From Umbelopsis isabellina (Eukaryota > Mucoromycota > Umbelopsidomycetes > Umbelopsidales > Umbelopsidaceae): a stretch of 64,000 bases of DNA. Below the pieces are notes generated by a model. It saw only the letters and a program-made list of their open reading frames with translations, was not told the origin of the DNA and ran no database searches. The position numbers and the translations under genes were made by a program. The stretch covers positions 682,001 to 746,000 of the forward strand of contig JAEPQZ010000005.1 of the NCBI GenBank assembly GCA_016758905.1, given 5' to 3'. Shown here in pieces: positions 11,730 to 23,500 of the stretch (within the stretch, counting starts at the first letter, position 1; each line of letters opens with the position of its first letter).

Positions 11730-14190
11730 CTATATCTGTGTCATTCGCTGCTCTTTCACATTCTTATCATCATCGAAGACAACTTGACCATCGTCAGCAG
11801 CGATAGCCGCGTTCACGGCATTCGCTTGGTCACCGGTAAAGTACATGGGAGCCTTTCGCTCAAGGACTACATCACGATCTATAACCACTTGCTTGATATG
11901 AGAGTCTGGCGCTTCATACATAGGATCCAACAATAGAAGTTCCTAGTTGAAAGAGTTAGTATTCTCTCTAAATTTTAGGATGATATCGCTATAACAATCA
12001 TACCACAATACGTCGAAGTCCACGGGCACCCGTTTGTTTCTCTGATGCTTTTCGAGCAATCTCTTCTAATGCGGCATTGGTAAAATGTAGCCCGACATCA
12101 TTGAATCCGAAAAGCGCTTGATATTGACGAATTAGCGAATTCTTGGGTTCAGTCAACACTCGTATCAAATCTTTGATAGTGAGGTTCTTCACGGAAGCAA
12201 TGACAGGTAAACGACCGACAAATTCTGGTATGAGACCATACTTGATGAGGTCTATAATTGATGGGTTGCAAATTAGTTATCGTTTCAATCGGAAAAGCCA
12301 AGTACACCGAGTATGAACCTACCAGCCGGCTCAACTTCATTCAGCATATTGGACGCATTCTCATCATCTCTCTGATCGTCGTCTGACTTCTTGAGAGGAG
12401 CATCAAAACCAATGGACTGAGAAGGCAGATGTCAGAAGATTATCAAAATCACTTGTAGAATGGAAAAGGACCAAACTTACGCCTTTAGCTATGCGGTCAC
12501 CAATAACTTTGTCCAAGCCGATAAACGCACCGCTTAAAATGAATAAGATGTTGCTAGTGTCTACAGAATATACTTCGCCCTTATTGTTGTTTTGCCCAGG
12601 TCCAAGCCCACTTCCAGCAGACGGTGGCTTCTTGCCTGCAGCTCCTGCGCCACTTTTATCGGTTACATTGACAATAGTGCCTTCCAGCATACGTAGTAAT
12701 GCCTGCTGTACCCCTTCTCCTGATACATCCTTCGAGGCAGAGTTCATGTCTGATCTTCGAGAAATCTTGTCGATCTCATCGATAAACACGATGCCAGACT
12801 CTGCTTTTTTGACATCGAAATCGCAGCTCTAAAGTTTTTACAATATACGATAAGGAAACCAGCTGTCAAATGTGTTGACTCGCAAGATATCTACCTGTAA
12901 TAATCGATGAATGACAAGCTCAACATCCTCTCCTACATATCCAGCTTGAGTGAATGGAGTGGCATCTGACATCGAAAACGGTACTTGCAAAACTTTGGCT
13001 AACGTTCGCGCTAACAGAGTTTTACCTAAAGGCAAGGTTTATCAATTTAACTTGTATACTATAATACAACCTTTAGTTTTTATATATTACCTGAGCCAGT
13101 GGGCCCTACAAGTAGCACATTGCTCTTATCTAAAGTAGGTGCATCTTCCATAGCAGCTGTTGACATCTTGTTATCAGCAGAGGTTCTTTCAGCGCCAGAT
13201 GCATTTTGTGATGGTGGGTTAATCCATCCCCTTCGTTGCCATGAAGAATTTGATATATATTGCGGTACTACAGAAACTAATACGTTGTTAACATCCATCG
13301 TGATCAACCAATCATGTACCATTACTACCAACACTGCTATGAGTGAAAATACATACATCGTCCATACTTATCATAAATTATGCGGTCAGTGGGTACCAAG
13401 TCTGTGCCATTGCTGTTTGGAGCGTAATAATCTGCTTGCTGTTGCGCAGGAATGGTTGGATGATGTTGATGCTGCTCTCCATGATACCTCTCATCCAACT
13501 CCGCAGTAGGAGGATAGAGCTCCTGTCTATGCTGCTGTTCTTCCTGCTGTAACGTCAAATTTGAACGGGCCCGACTGTAGTGGTTATACACAGCTACTGC
13601 TAATGTCCTCTTTGCCTTGGTTTGTCCAATCACAAAGTCGTCAAGGTGCTTTACAATCTGTACCAATGGGAAGCGGAGTATTAGTGATGTTCGTCGTGTG
13701 ATATATTCGGACCGCTAAGCGTCGGACCTTAGCAGCTATGGAAACTCACCATTCTAGGATTTGTGGCAGCAGCGCCATTGGGCTCAGCCGAACTGCTGTA
13801 AGGTATATTCCCCATAGCATCAGCAGGTGCTCCTCCGCCATATTCGTATTGGTCGTAGCCAGTCGGTTCTTGCTTTTGTTGCGGCGATTTGGAGTTGGCA
13901 GCGGCCAAAGTCTTTGGTAGTGGATTTACTGGTGGTTGTTCGCCGCCAGGTCCTACTTCACCCTTGTTGTTATTATTGAATGTGGACTTGTAGCAAGCTT
14001 GACCCACACATATGGTGGTAGTTCTAAGGTTTGCAGTATGCCGGATAGCCAATCGACTATGACTAGTTCCAATTTGCCGCGACGCAGATGACAAAAGCCT
14101 TCGTGTGGAGGAGGGGGTCGACCAAGTAAGCTGTATATAGCTGCCTCTAAACGATTGCATGGAGCGAGTTGCTTGGATAATGGTTCTCAT
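11730..14190 (-). CDS. CLPX: Mitochondrial ClpX, AAA+ unfoldase
   Basis: A multi-exon gene from ATG 14190 to a stop at 11730. ClpX unfolds matrix proteins and, where ClpP exists, feeds them to it. The first 60 residues are Arg/Ser-rich with almost no acids, a likely presequence. The AAA+ core shows [22 protein letters not shown], Walker A GPTGSGKT (split by an intron), the pore-1 loop GYVGED, Walker [10 protein letters not shown], the arginine-finger region [10 protein letters not shown] and the ClpX C-domain [11 protein letters not shown]. The ClpP-docking tripeptide IGF is present (SIGFDAP, just after 12415 on the minus strand). No four-cysteine zinc-binding domain is visible at the N-terminus. 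A Gln/His-rich insert of about 100 residues separates YNHY from the Walker A strand, and a Gly/Asn-rich loop ([10 protein letters not shown] to GQNNNKG) follows Walker B. Divergent from CAB5. Confidence 0.95.
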
Positions 14191-14720
14191 GTAAGGTATG
14201 ACCAAGAACAGGTAAGCTCAAATTGCAAGGGATAATGCTGCCTACTTGGTCACATGGCTGCGGCGGTGACTGATTTTGTGCGAAATTCGTGTATGGATAT
14301 CGGCGACATGAATTTCAATGACAAAGACAAGCGAGCTATAACTGGCTCTACAACAAACTTTTTGGTTACAACAGTTCACATTATCTCTTTGTGAAAACTG
14401 ATTAATATTGTACATTTAAATGGTAGGATTATAAGAAACGAAAGCCAGTTACCCTACAGAGACCTGCACATAGTGAGGCATGAACATGTAATATCACATT
14501 GGAGTTTCTAACATGATATACAACTCATATGTCGAAATACCAGACCTTGCCACGAACTACATTAATGAGAATATAATATATTTACAACCCTAAGCAATAT
14601 CATTCAGCAACCTTTTTAATCCAAATTCATTATACCAATATTTTGTCATAAAAAAGATATACTTGAACCAAATATTTAGCCCGACACCAAAGACCCTCAT
14701 ACACAATAGCATAAAGACCA
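14191..14720. other. Intergenic promoter region between CLPX and CAB5 (530 bp)
   Basis: Head-to-head spacer between the divergent CLPX and CAB5 starts. It is AT-rich toward CAB5. I see no open frame of note, RNA gene or repeat in it. Confidence 0.6.
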
Positions 14721-15567
14721 ATGAAATTAGTAGGGCTCACAGGTGGAATTGGTTCAGGTAAACATTACGAACAAAAAATAGCATATTTTCGACGTTGAAA
14801 ATTAACCTTGTCCTTCTCTTGTAGGCAAATCAACAGTTTCTCGAATCCTAACTGAACACCACATCCCCATTGTTGATGCTGACCTCATTGCCCGACAAGT
14901 GGTAGAACCTGGCTGCAGAGCCTACAACCTTATTCGAAAACATTTTGGAGACGAGATATTGAACGCTGATGGAACACTCGATAGAGCCAAGCTAGGAAGT
15001 ATCATTTTCGCAGATTCAGACAAGCGCAAGGTTCTCAACAGCTGTGTCCATCCTTACGTTCGCCTCGAGATGCTCAGACAAGTTGTTTGGCTCTGGTTGA
15101 AGGGTGCTAAAATTGTCGTTGTTGACGTTCCTCTTCTGTTTGAGAGCAAATTGAATCGATTTGTCAATACTACTGTAGTTGTTTACTGGTAAGTTTTATA
15201 AATGCATTGGTTTGGCAATTATGAGAAATGCCTATTGAACATGTACCGCAGTTCTGAAGTGCTACAACTTCAGAGAATTACGAAGCGAGATAATATGTCT
15301 GAGGAGGCAGCAACACAACGAATTCGTTCACAAATGCCTCTGAATGATAAAGTCAAGCTGGCCGACATTATAATCGATAATTCGAGCGATATAGATCAGC
15401 TAAAATTGCAAGTAAAAAACATGATCACACGGCTGACGCCTCCAATTTCAAGCTGGCTTCTTGGATGGATAATTCCGCCATTGGCATTAGCGATATCCGC
15501 GTATGCAATCCAAGACTACGCCGTTCGCGGTACGAGACTTCTCGTTGCAAAATATACTAGAAGCTAG
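14721..15567 (+). CDS. CAB5: Dephospho-CoA kinase
   Basis: Three exons (14721-14757, 14825-15188, 15252-15567) give 238 residues. The enzyme phosphorylates dephospho-CoA at the 3'-hydroxyl, the last step of coenzyme A synthesis. The P-loop GGIGSGKST spans the first intron. It is followed by IVDADLIARQVVEPG, the CoA-binding ADGTLDRAKLGSIIF, NSCVHPYVRLEM and VVVDVPLLFES, then QLQRITKRDNMSEEAATQRI and the ADIIIDNSSD strand. All are standard CoaE segments. After the kinase domain there is a hydrophobic stretch (around residues 205-225, SWLLGWIIPPLALAISAYAI) that could anchor the protein to a membrane. Its stop lies 50 bp from the convergent DHFR stop, so the two transcripts probably overlap. Confidence 0.95.
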
Positions 15568-15617
15568 AGAGATAGAATAATCGTAGGGCAATGCTCAGCA
15601 TCGTTTATATTTATACA

Positions 15618-16283
15618 CTATCGTTTAACATACATTGTGAACTGATAATCTAAATTTTTGTGTGTTAAAATTCCATCGACAACCTCTGCTTCGACAAATT
15701 CTTCAAGCTCATTATGTGAGGCGAGCCGGAACAGAGATTCATCGATTTCAGGGAAGAAGGTGTCGCAATCCACGAGAGAACGAATTCTCGTTAAGAGAAT
15801 TCTAGAGCAGTTTGCATGTTTAATTGCTTCCCTGTATATTTGTGCCCCTCCTATAACAAAGACGCGAGGCGTCCTTGATCTATCAATAACATCGAAAGCT
15901 CTTTCTATTGAGGGAACCAATTTCACTGTTTGGTCTTTGCATTGCCTAAAATGACATATGAAAGAGTTAGTAACCCGGCAGTCACAGACATATTGCCGTA
16001 TGGTATACACTTACAAATCAAATTCAACGTTCCGCGAAATAACAATGTTTGTACGTTTGTCTAACGGTCTGAATTTGGCTGGAATTGACTCCCAGGTGAT
16101 TCTGCCCATAATTACAGCATTCTGAGCAGGTTCTGAGGTTCCAGTCGGCAAGTTAAAAGCTCTAGGAACTCTAGTGGTGACCTCCTTGAAGAAGGCCATA
16201 TCTTTGGGAATCCTCCAAGGAAGGTTGGCTCTCAGGCCAATGCCTAATTCTTCCGTGGCTGCGACTACCAGCGTAAAGTTCAT
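15618..16283 (-). CDS. DFR1: Dihydrofolate reductase
   Basis: Two exons with one intron of about 65 bp (near 15949-16013). The enzyme reduces dihydrofolate to tetrahydrofolate with NADPH for thymidylate and purine synthesis. The protein starts MNFTLVVAATEELGIG and continues with LPWRIPKDMAFFKEVT, where the Asp sits at the catalytic acid position. NADPH-binding segments follow: NAVIMGRITWESIP, FRPLDKRTNIVISRN and RVFVIGGAQIYREA, then the substrate-side LLTRI and CDTFFPEID. At about 200 residues it is standard length, with no fusion to thymidylate synthase. The ATG at 16283 is the family start, although the frame is open upstream. The gene is head to head with mitochondrial uL14, with only 129 bp between starts. 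Confidence 0.94.
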
Positions 16284-16412
16284 GCAGTACCTGAAATTGG
16301 GTAGCCCCCAGCTATAACTCATTCTGGCAAATGTATGACAGTCACAATTTTGCAACCTGAAAAATTCTGAGCCATAATTACTTCGCAAAAGTTCAACCGT
16401 AAATAATCGAAA

Positions 16413-16876
16413 ATGATCGGTCTCAAGGGAACCATGAGCGTCATCGATAACTCTGGCGCCATCATTGCCGAGTGTATTAAAGTCATGAGTGGAGGAAGAT
16501 ATGCAAGGCTTGGTAAGAGACATACTTGTGCTGATTTTGTCGACATTCACGGATTCTAAACTTTCATGTTGACATCACAGGTGACGAAGTTGTTTGCGTT
16601 GTTAAGAGAGCTCGACCTATCAACCCTAGCTTAATCGGAACACAAGCTGCCACTCTTAAGGTCAAGAAGGGTGATGTCAGACATGCTGTAGTTGTTCGCA
16701 CTAAGAAGGAAGTCGGCCGACCCGATGGTAGATACGTCCGCTTCGATGACAACGCTTGCGTTCTTTTAAACCAAAAGAAAGAACCACTTGGTACTCGTGT
16801 CCTTGGTGTTGTTGCTGCTGAGCTTAGACAAAAGAAGTGGATGAAATTGGTATCCCTTGCTCCCCGAGTAGTCTAA
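16413..16876 (+). CDS. MRPL38: Mitochondrial large-subunit ribosomal protein uL14m
   Basis: Two exons (16413-16512 and 16581-16876) give 131 residues, close to bacterial L14 (122). It begins [18 protein letters not shown] and has the L14 signature region [68 protein letters not shown] and the ending [10 protein letters not shown] follow. The bacterial-type sequence, rather than the L23-type cytosolic one, shows it belongs to the mitochondrial ribosome. There is no long presequence; bacterial-like uL14m proteins are often imported without one. The symbol follows yeast naming. It shares a 129 bp intergenic region with DHFR. Confidence 0.93.
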
Positions 16877-17513
16877 AGACTACTCGAATTTCTCAAAAAT
16901 TTCTGTATAGACATTGTGTAGATCACTCCTTCTCGTTATTTCACATCATATCCCTAAACTCTCTTGTTAGATATAAACATCATCCTCAAATACAATCCAT
17001 TCAATGGGATCTAGCTTCTAATTGAAACCACTGATGATGACTAAATTTCGTTTTGGCATGAGTTCACATAATTATTAAATCACTGAGTAGTAACCAGGGT
17101 TTTTGCTGATCGTGAAAATCAGTCTTTGTTCTATTGAAGCATTTGTAAAACCAGCTACCGAAAGCCGAAAGCCTTGTTCAAAAATTCCACTTTAAAGTAA
17201 GAAAAGTTAAATAATAAAGCGACAAGGTTCCAGGTTATTTGAATTTGTACCAATTCATACTCAAGCTCGACATACATGGTTTTTGTAAGTAATGAAGCAA
17301 TGACTGCTTATGCATTATGGGGTTATTTTCAAACTAACTATCAAATCCAAGTTACCTGACAAAATGGCTGAAGGCGTTTTCAGTGTAAAAGTCATGCTTT
17401 GTCAAATTCGTTTGACGTCAACATATCTTTCGCGCTTGACGCGTGACGTCGAATTCGCGATATGCTGCTACATTTTTTAATCCCCAAAGAGCAGAAAACC
17501 GTTTCTCAAACTG
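16877..17513. other. Intergenic region uL14m to kinesin-14
   Basis: About 640 bp without a supported gene. The left half is the uL14m 3' end. The right end holds the kinesin promoter with CRE- and MCB-like sites (separate entry). A weak C/D-box-like pattern at 17034-17086 was considered and not accepted. Confidence 0.6.
17413..17450. promoter_or_regulatory. CRE (TGACGTCA), MCB-like ACGCGT and half-CRE upstream of kinesin-14
   Basis: A perfect palindromic TGACGTCA lies at 17413-17420. ACGCGT lies at 17439-17444 and overlaps TGACGTC at 17444-17450. They sit 64-101 bp before the kinesin ATG. TGACGTCA is the site of ATF/CREB-type bZIP factors and ACGCGT is the core of the MBF (MCB) site used for G1/S genes. 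Their use here is inferred from position only. Confidence 0.5.
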
Positions 17514-20343
17514 ATGCACGGTAAGAGAAAAGAGGTAATTACTAGTTGCAAATCATTACTTTTCCAAAAAATCGAAGTGTCATTTATTCACTACAGTCAT
17601 TCTAGTCCGTATCCCGTCGACCATCCAAATTACCCGTACATTCGACAACCGCGCCAAAGTCTTCTCTAAACGCGACAAAACCTATTCCACTGTCTGTTGC
17701 TAACAACAATATTCGACGTGGAAACGACAACGGAACTTTGAAAGACAACAAGAAGTCTAGCCAACAAGCGCCGTTGAAGAATCCAGCCTCCATGAAAAGA
17801 AAGCTATCATCTTCTCCCAAAGATGATACTCGCGTTGCCCGCGCGAAACTGAACAACAGTACCGCTAGAGTCGCCGTTGGTCCACCTAAGCGAGCTTTGT
17901 CTAGCACTCAAAACAATAAAGTACAAGCAAGCAACCCGAGCACTACCGCTAAACCAAACAGAGTAATTGCCAAGCCTGTTTCTGTCGCCAATCGACGACC
18001 CCTGAACGCTACTAATACCAAGAAGCCCAGCGTTGAGAAAGGTGCTATTGAAAATAAGCCAGGTGCGACAAATAATGGCAATGGCCTTCCAAAATTAAAG
18101 AAAAGACCGGCTTGGGATACGAAAGGCAGACTAACTGACATGGAACAGCTGCTACCTATGCTGCAAAACAAAGTCAAAAGCTCCGATGAAACTGTCAATA
18201 GTATGAAAGATCTTCTCGAGCAAGAACATAGCAAAAGTATGAATTTTTTCTCAACAATTTAGAAATGGCGGTTCAAGATTGGACGCTTGCTAACAATAAT
18301 TAACAGTTACTGAATTAGAAGCGTTCCGTCAAAACTTACAATTGAAAGTGGAGAATAAGGAAACTGAGAACCAAGAGGCAATGCGACGAGTCTCTACCTT
18401 AAAGGATGAACTATTGGTAGGCATTGAATTCGTAAGACATATGTATTCCTGCTGATACTAACAAAAGGCATAAAGATGACTGAGCGAAAGCACAATGAAG
18501 AGCTTGAAAACTTGCGAAGCCGACACAAAAGAGAACTGAATGATCTAGATTCGTCTAATCAATCATTACAAAGACAAAAACGCTCTTTGGAACAAGAGCT
18601 AGAAGATACTATGAATCGTTTAAGTGACCAAAAGACAGAAAACTCCAAATTACGAGCAACTATCTCCGAAAACTCTGCAGCAGTATTGACGATGGAGTCC
18701 AATACCAGAAATCTGAAATTGAAATTGGAGGTATGCGTCATTAGTCGACGATATGCTATACAATTTGCTTACTCATCGAGCTTAATGTAGAACACTGAGG
18801 CTACCCTGAAAGAAAGAGAGAGAAGTATTGAACAGCTCACAGCCGAGTTGGATGCTGCAAGAATTACAGTATCAGAAATAGAGGACAAGCTATTGGAAGA
18901 GGAGAAGAATCGGCGATTCTTGCACAATACAATTCAAGAATTGAAGGGCAATATCCGAGTATTCTGCCGTATACGGCCAGTTTTAGGCAAGTATATTTAC
19001 TTACTAACAAATGCAAAGAGGACAACTTTCTAATTACAACCATAGAATCTGAAGCCGCCTCATCCGTTGGGGTCGCCAATATATCTTACCCTGGCAAGGA
19101 AAAAAACCAGATCGAGCTGACAGACTCATCCACAACCAGCAGTGGTACAACAGCAACTAAAGCATATCCTTTTACTTTTGATCGAGTATTCCAACCACAA
19201 GCGACACAGAATGAGTGTTTTGAAGAAATATCTCAACTAGTACAATCAGCCCTAGACGGTTATAATGTGTGTATATTTGCATACGGACAAACCGGTAGCG
19301 GAAAGGTGTGTAGATGCGATCTATGACTTTGGCTAATGTGACTTACTGACCTTGAGATGACCAAAAATTCAATAGACTTATACCATGGAAGGAAGTCGTG
19401 GAGCTTCAGAAGAAGAATCTGGCATGATACCAAGAACTGTTCGTCAGATTTATCGCTCAGCTGAAAAATTGGGGGAAAAGAATTGGACTTATGAGATGGA
19501 GGGCCAGTTTCTACAAATATACAATGAAACAATTCATGATCTACTGGGTACTCCAAGTGACTTTGGTAAAATGAAGCATGAAATCAAGCATGAGAAAAAT
19601 GGCAACACCACCGTCACCGATCTGACTACAGGTATAGAGTGGATTGCATAGTATTTCTCAGGTACTCCATGCTTCCGGACGTTAACATTTGATTGCAGTG
19701 GTATTGGACTCACCATCGAAAGTCGCAAATCTTCTCAAGAAAGCAAGCCAAAATCGCGCTGTTGGAGCAACTAACATCAATGAACGTTCCTCCAGAAGTC
19801 ATAGTGTATTTACTTTACGGCTAAAGGGGAGGAACACTGTGACTGGTGAAGTCTCTACTGGTGTATTAAATTTAATTGATTTGGCGGGTTCAGAACGTCT
19901 CTCTGCTTCTGGATCGACTGGCGACAGACTGAAAGAAACACAGGCAATTAACAAGAGCCTCAGTTCTCTAGGCGATGTTATTTATGCTTTAGCAACCAGC
20001 AAGGAGGGTAGCCATATACCGTATAGAAATTCAAAGCTGACGTACTTGTTACAAAATTCACTCGGTAAACATACGTCGATGTTTGACATGCCTGTGCTGC
20101 CTGCTAATAGATCTCTTATCATTACAAATCATGCAGGTGGAAACAGTAAAACTCTCATGTTTGTCAATATTTCACCGCTTGTGGCCCATTTCGGGGAGAC
20201 TTTGTGCTCACTTCGATTTGCCACCAAGGTAATTCTTATCTCATTTACATTCATTGTTGCTATACGTTTTGTTGATTAAAATATTGCTGTACCTTCAGGT
20301 GAACTCTTGCCAAATTGGAACTGCGAAGAAGAACATCAAGTAA
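17514..20343 (+). CDS. Kinesin-14, C-terminal motor (Kar3/KlpA/HSET type)
   Basis: Many exons: 17514-17534 (21 nt), 17606-18236, 18307-18416, 18476-18730, 18791-18986, one from 19046, and more to TAA 20341-20343. Kinesin-14s move toward microtubule minus ends and act in the spindle and in nuclear fusion. The N-terminal 200 residues are basic and Ser/Pro/Lys-rich (tail, likely a second microtubule site). A long coiled coil follows ([28 protein letters not shown]). The neck and motor begin at [16 protein letters not shown]. The motor has [16 protein letters not shown] (P-loop), [11 protein letters not shown] (switch I), LIDLAGSER (switch II), [19 protein letters not shown] and the end [17 protein letters not shown]. 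Motor-last order defines kinesin-14. The intron at 18987-19045 has a GC donor; the nearby GT would give a stop. Confidence 0.95.
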
Positions 20344-20588
20344 ATCACTTATTACTCATCAATAAATCACTATGTACTTTCTATTCAATTAGTTGTTAAG
20401 ATTATATTTTTTTTATTATGTTACCATGGTCAAGAACTAGGTACGTTCTTGAACTATCGCTTTTGCTTTTAAGTGCGGTGGTGGCAGTCAAATTCGGAGT
20501 TCAAAGAATAGCCGTCACATCATATAGGCTGAATGGCCACGTCCCCAACACGCTGCCCTTACAATACAGACTTGTCGAAGCAATCGCA

Positions 20589-23500
20589 ATGGAATCCGGG
20601 TCACCCATGTCCGATTCAGAAAAAGTATAGACATAATATAGCACGATTTGAACCAGGGTCAAGGTCCTTACCCCCTTTCATCTTCATTAGATTAGGTTGA
20701 AGCGCTTAGCCAAAGTCCAGCAACAGGGCAGCGAAAGCCAACATAGTCAGCCTACTGCCGCATCCAGCCCAATTGCTACAGACGCCAGTAAAGCAAAGGA
20801 AAAGCAGGCTGTGATGCCTATGGAACATGCTTCAGAAGTTTCACTTCCCAAGGTAAGGAATATGTTCAGGGGCCGTCGTACGTCTTTAAAAGACGGTAGC
20901 TATTTCACAGTCGCAGTTTGCTAAAGCAACTCTACTATAGCCTGTAGTACCAGCACCATCCGCCAAACATTTTTCGATCAAACGTGAAAAGGCTGCTTCG
21001 CCCAATCCTTCAATAGAGGTGACACCAAAGTCTTTTGAAGATTGGCAAAATACCGCTCTATCCAAGATTTTGAATGTTACTCTGGATGTGAGTAACAATA
21101 TGGACACATTATGACCTTGTACATTTACACTGATAAGTACTATTTCTCTTTAGCAAAATCAAAGCGACAAATATCTTTATCTTGATACGTTGGACAGCGA
21201 ATTGCATGAAGAGCTTGGGGGTATGTGGCATTACTAATTGTAATCATGAATTGACATCAGCTCACCAAATGCCTCTGCTGTTACTGAATTGCAGACACTG
21301 TGGCACGGCCATATAAGATCACACAAGATACTCTCGATCGAACTCTAGTTGCGAGACTATCAGTAGATCCCTCTGAAAGTCTCAACTCATTGTCTGAAGC
21401 AGCTATCAAAGATCTTCTTCTCACAGATTTTGATTATCTGCTGCAATGCTGGACTAAGGCACAGGACATAAGACGAAATACGATATCGAGGAGTAAAGTA
21501 AGATAGCATAGCAATTTCGCCTCATCGAATGGTCTATAATCGGATTTTGACCTGCTTTTGCACTTGTAGAATATCGACCCAGCTGTCTTACAACAGCGTG
21601 TTGGTATTTTGGAAAGCACAAAAGCACTGCTTGTGTCATATGCTGGACTTATTCTACAAATGCCAGATATGTTTCCTCAAATCGATGCTGATACTAGCAA
21701 GTTGGGACCCGAGCAGTTGGTGCCGAGATTGCTGGCCGGTATAGATAACACAAATGGCTTGCCGGCTGAGTTCATTGAGGAAATGTCAGGACGATTTGCA
21801 AATGATGGACTAGAAACGGTATGTTTGCCAAAATATGCGCCATGAGGTGATTGAAATACTAAAAACGATGATTATTAGATTCTGGGTGCCGCACTCAAAA
21901 AAATCTCTGATGATCTTGTTAATACTACCATTTTGGATGATTTCCAAGCGCCTCTTCGAGTAAGTCGTTAAAAAGACACTTCTCTGGTAACAAAGTGAAG
22001 TATAATACTAAGCTTTATCAAACCCAGACTTTAGCACAGCTATCTCAGCTTAAGCCAGTGGCTAATATGGTAGGTGTTTTTAGTTGTAAGATCGCATGTC
22101 TACTGGTATGCATTGTTAATCCTAGTATATTGCAGCTACCAAGCATAGATAATTTCAATCCTGAGAATGCTGAAGCCAAAACAATCGAGGAAACGTCATT
22201 TCTGGGACCCTTTTTCAGAATATCTGCGTTTCCAGATATTGCAGTAAGCTCAGCGTCTATTCTGATCATAGTGACTAAAATCCAATATGACTGATGTCAC
22301 TATCTTTCAGTCAAAAGTTGCCGAATCCTTCTTCAAGAACGCAGAGTTACGCAGCGCTGCCGATATTGAATCATCGACTACTAGTTTGAGGTCGACAGTA
22401 GCTAATGTTCGCGTAAGTTTGGTACATGATGGTCATAATACTTGCGTTACAACAGCTGAATTACTGGCATAATAGATCACTGTACATCAGATTATGAACA
22501 ATATCGTACGAGCATCCCCAGATACCAGACAGCAGCTGATTAAATATTTCCAGCACATAATCAAATTGAATTTAAAGCGAGCACAGATGAGAGTAGACAA
22601 AACTCAAGTATCATCAGATGGGCTCCTAAGCAATGTTTCGGAGGGCCTTCTATGCCTTTGCGACCCATTTTTAGATCATAAAGCAAGCAAGGTAACCATC
22701 ATGTTCATGATGAAGGATAGGCTGAGATGATTCTAAATAGTTTGGTGCTTGTAGATTGATAAAATTGATGCTCAACATATTCATATCGGCGACTGGCTCA
22801 ATATCCAAGAGGAAACCAAGCTCAATGCTAGTAAAGAGCAGTCTGATGAATTTTATGCTAGAAAATCTGGCGATCAAAAAGGTAATTGTTTCATTGTTAC
22901 AGATTGCAACAGACTTATAGACCGTCTAACTTTTTACTGGTCGATAGATGCAAATTTCATAACTCAAGTCTTTGTGCTCACCTTGGCTTATCTGCATTAT
23001 GGTCCAGTCAAAACTTTTGTAGACTATCGAGATTTGACAAAGGCTTGCAATGATTTCAAGCAGGAAATTGAAGAGTATGAGCGGAACCAAGCAGCTAATC
23101 CGGCTAACGCAGCCATGTCGAACATGATCTTACAACGTGGCAAGGTAACTTTCGCAGATGGAAGGGAAATAAACTCATCAGAATCAATGACTAACACCGA
23201 AGTAGGAGAAACTGCTCAACATGGAGGCTCATAAAACGGCTATGGAAGCCATGTTGTTTGATGCTGAATTCTTATCGCATATGATGCGCTTCTATAATTT
23301 TGTAATGACATGGCTTGTACGACTAGTTGATCCAAAGGGCAAACATCCTTGGACTCCTGTGAGCTTGCCACTACCAAAAGAAGTGCCAGAACAATTTGCT
23401 ATGCTACCTGAATGGATAGTTCAAGACATTGTGGATTTCTTTATTTTCCTCGGAAAGTACGTATAACTACTCCTACAACAATGCAGTTTGCCTTGTCTGC

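Noticed and set aside
17034-17086. C/D-box-like pattern (ATGATGA then CTGA 42 nt later) after uL14m
   Set aside because: The terminal stem is only five of six pairs and no convincing rRNA guide precedes the D box. Such box pairs arise by chance at this rate.
20418-20588. 57-residue hydrophobic extension ahead of UFD2
   Set aside because: In frame with an ATG, but UFD2 has no membrane segment and the stretch overlaps the kinesin 3' region. The MESGSP start fits better.
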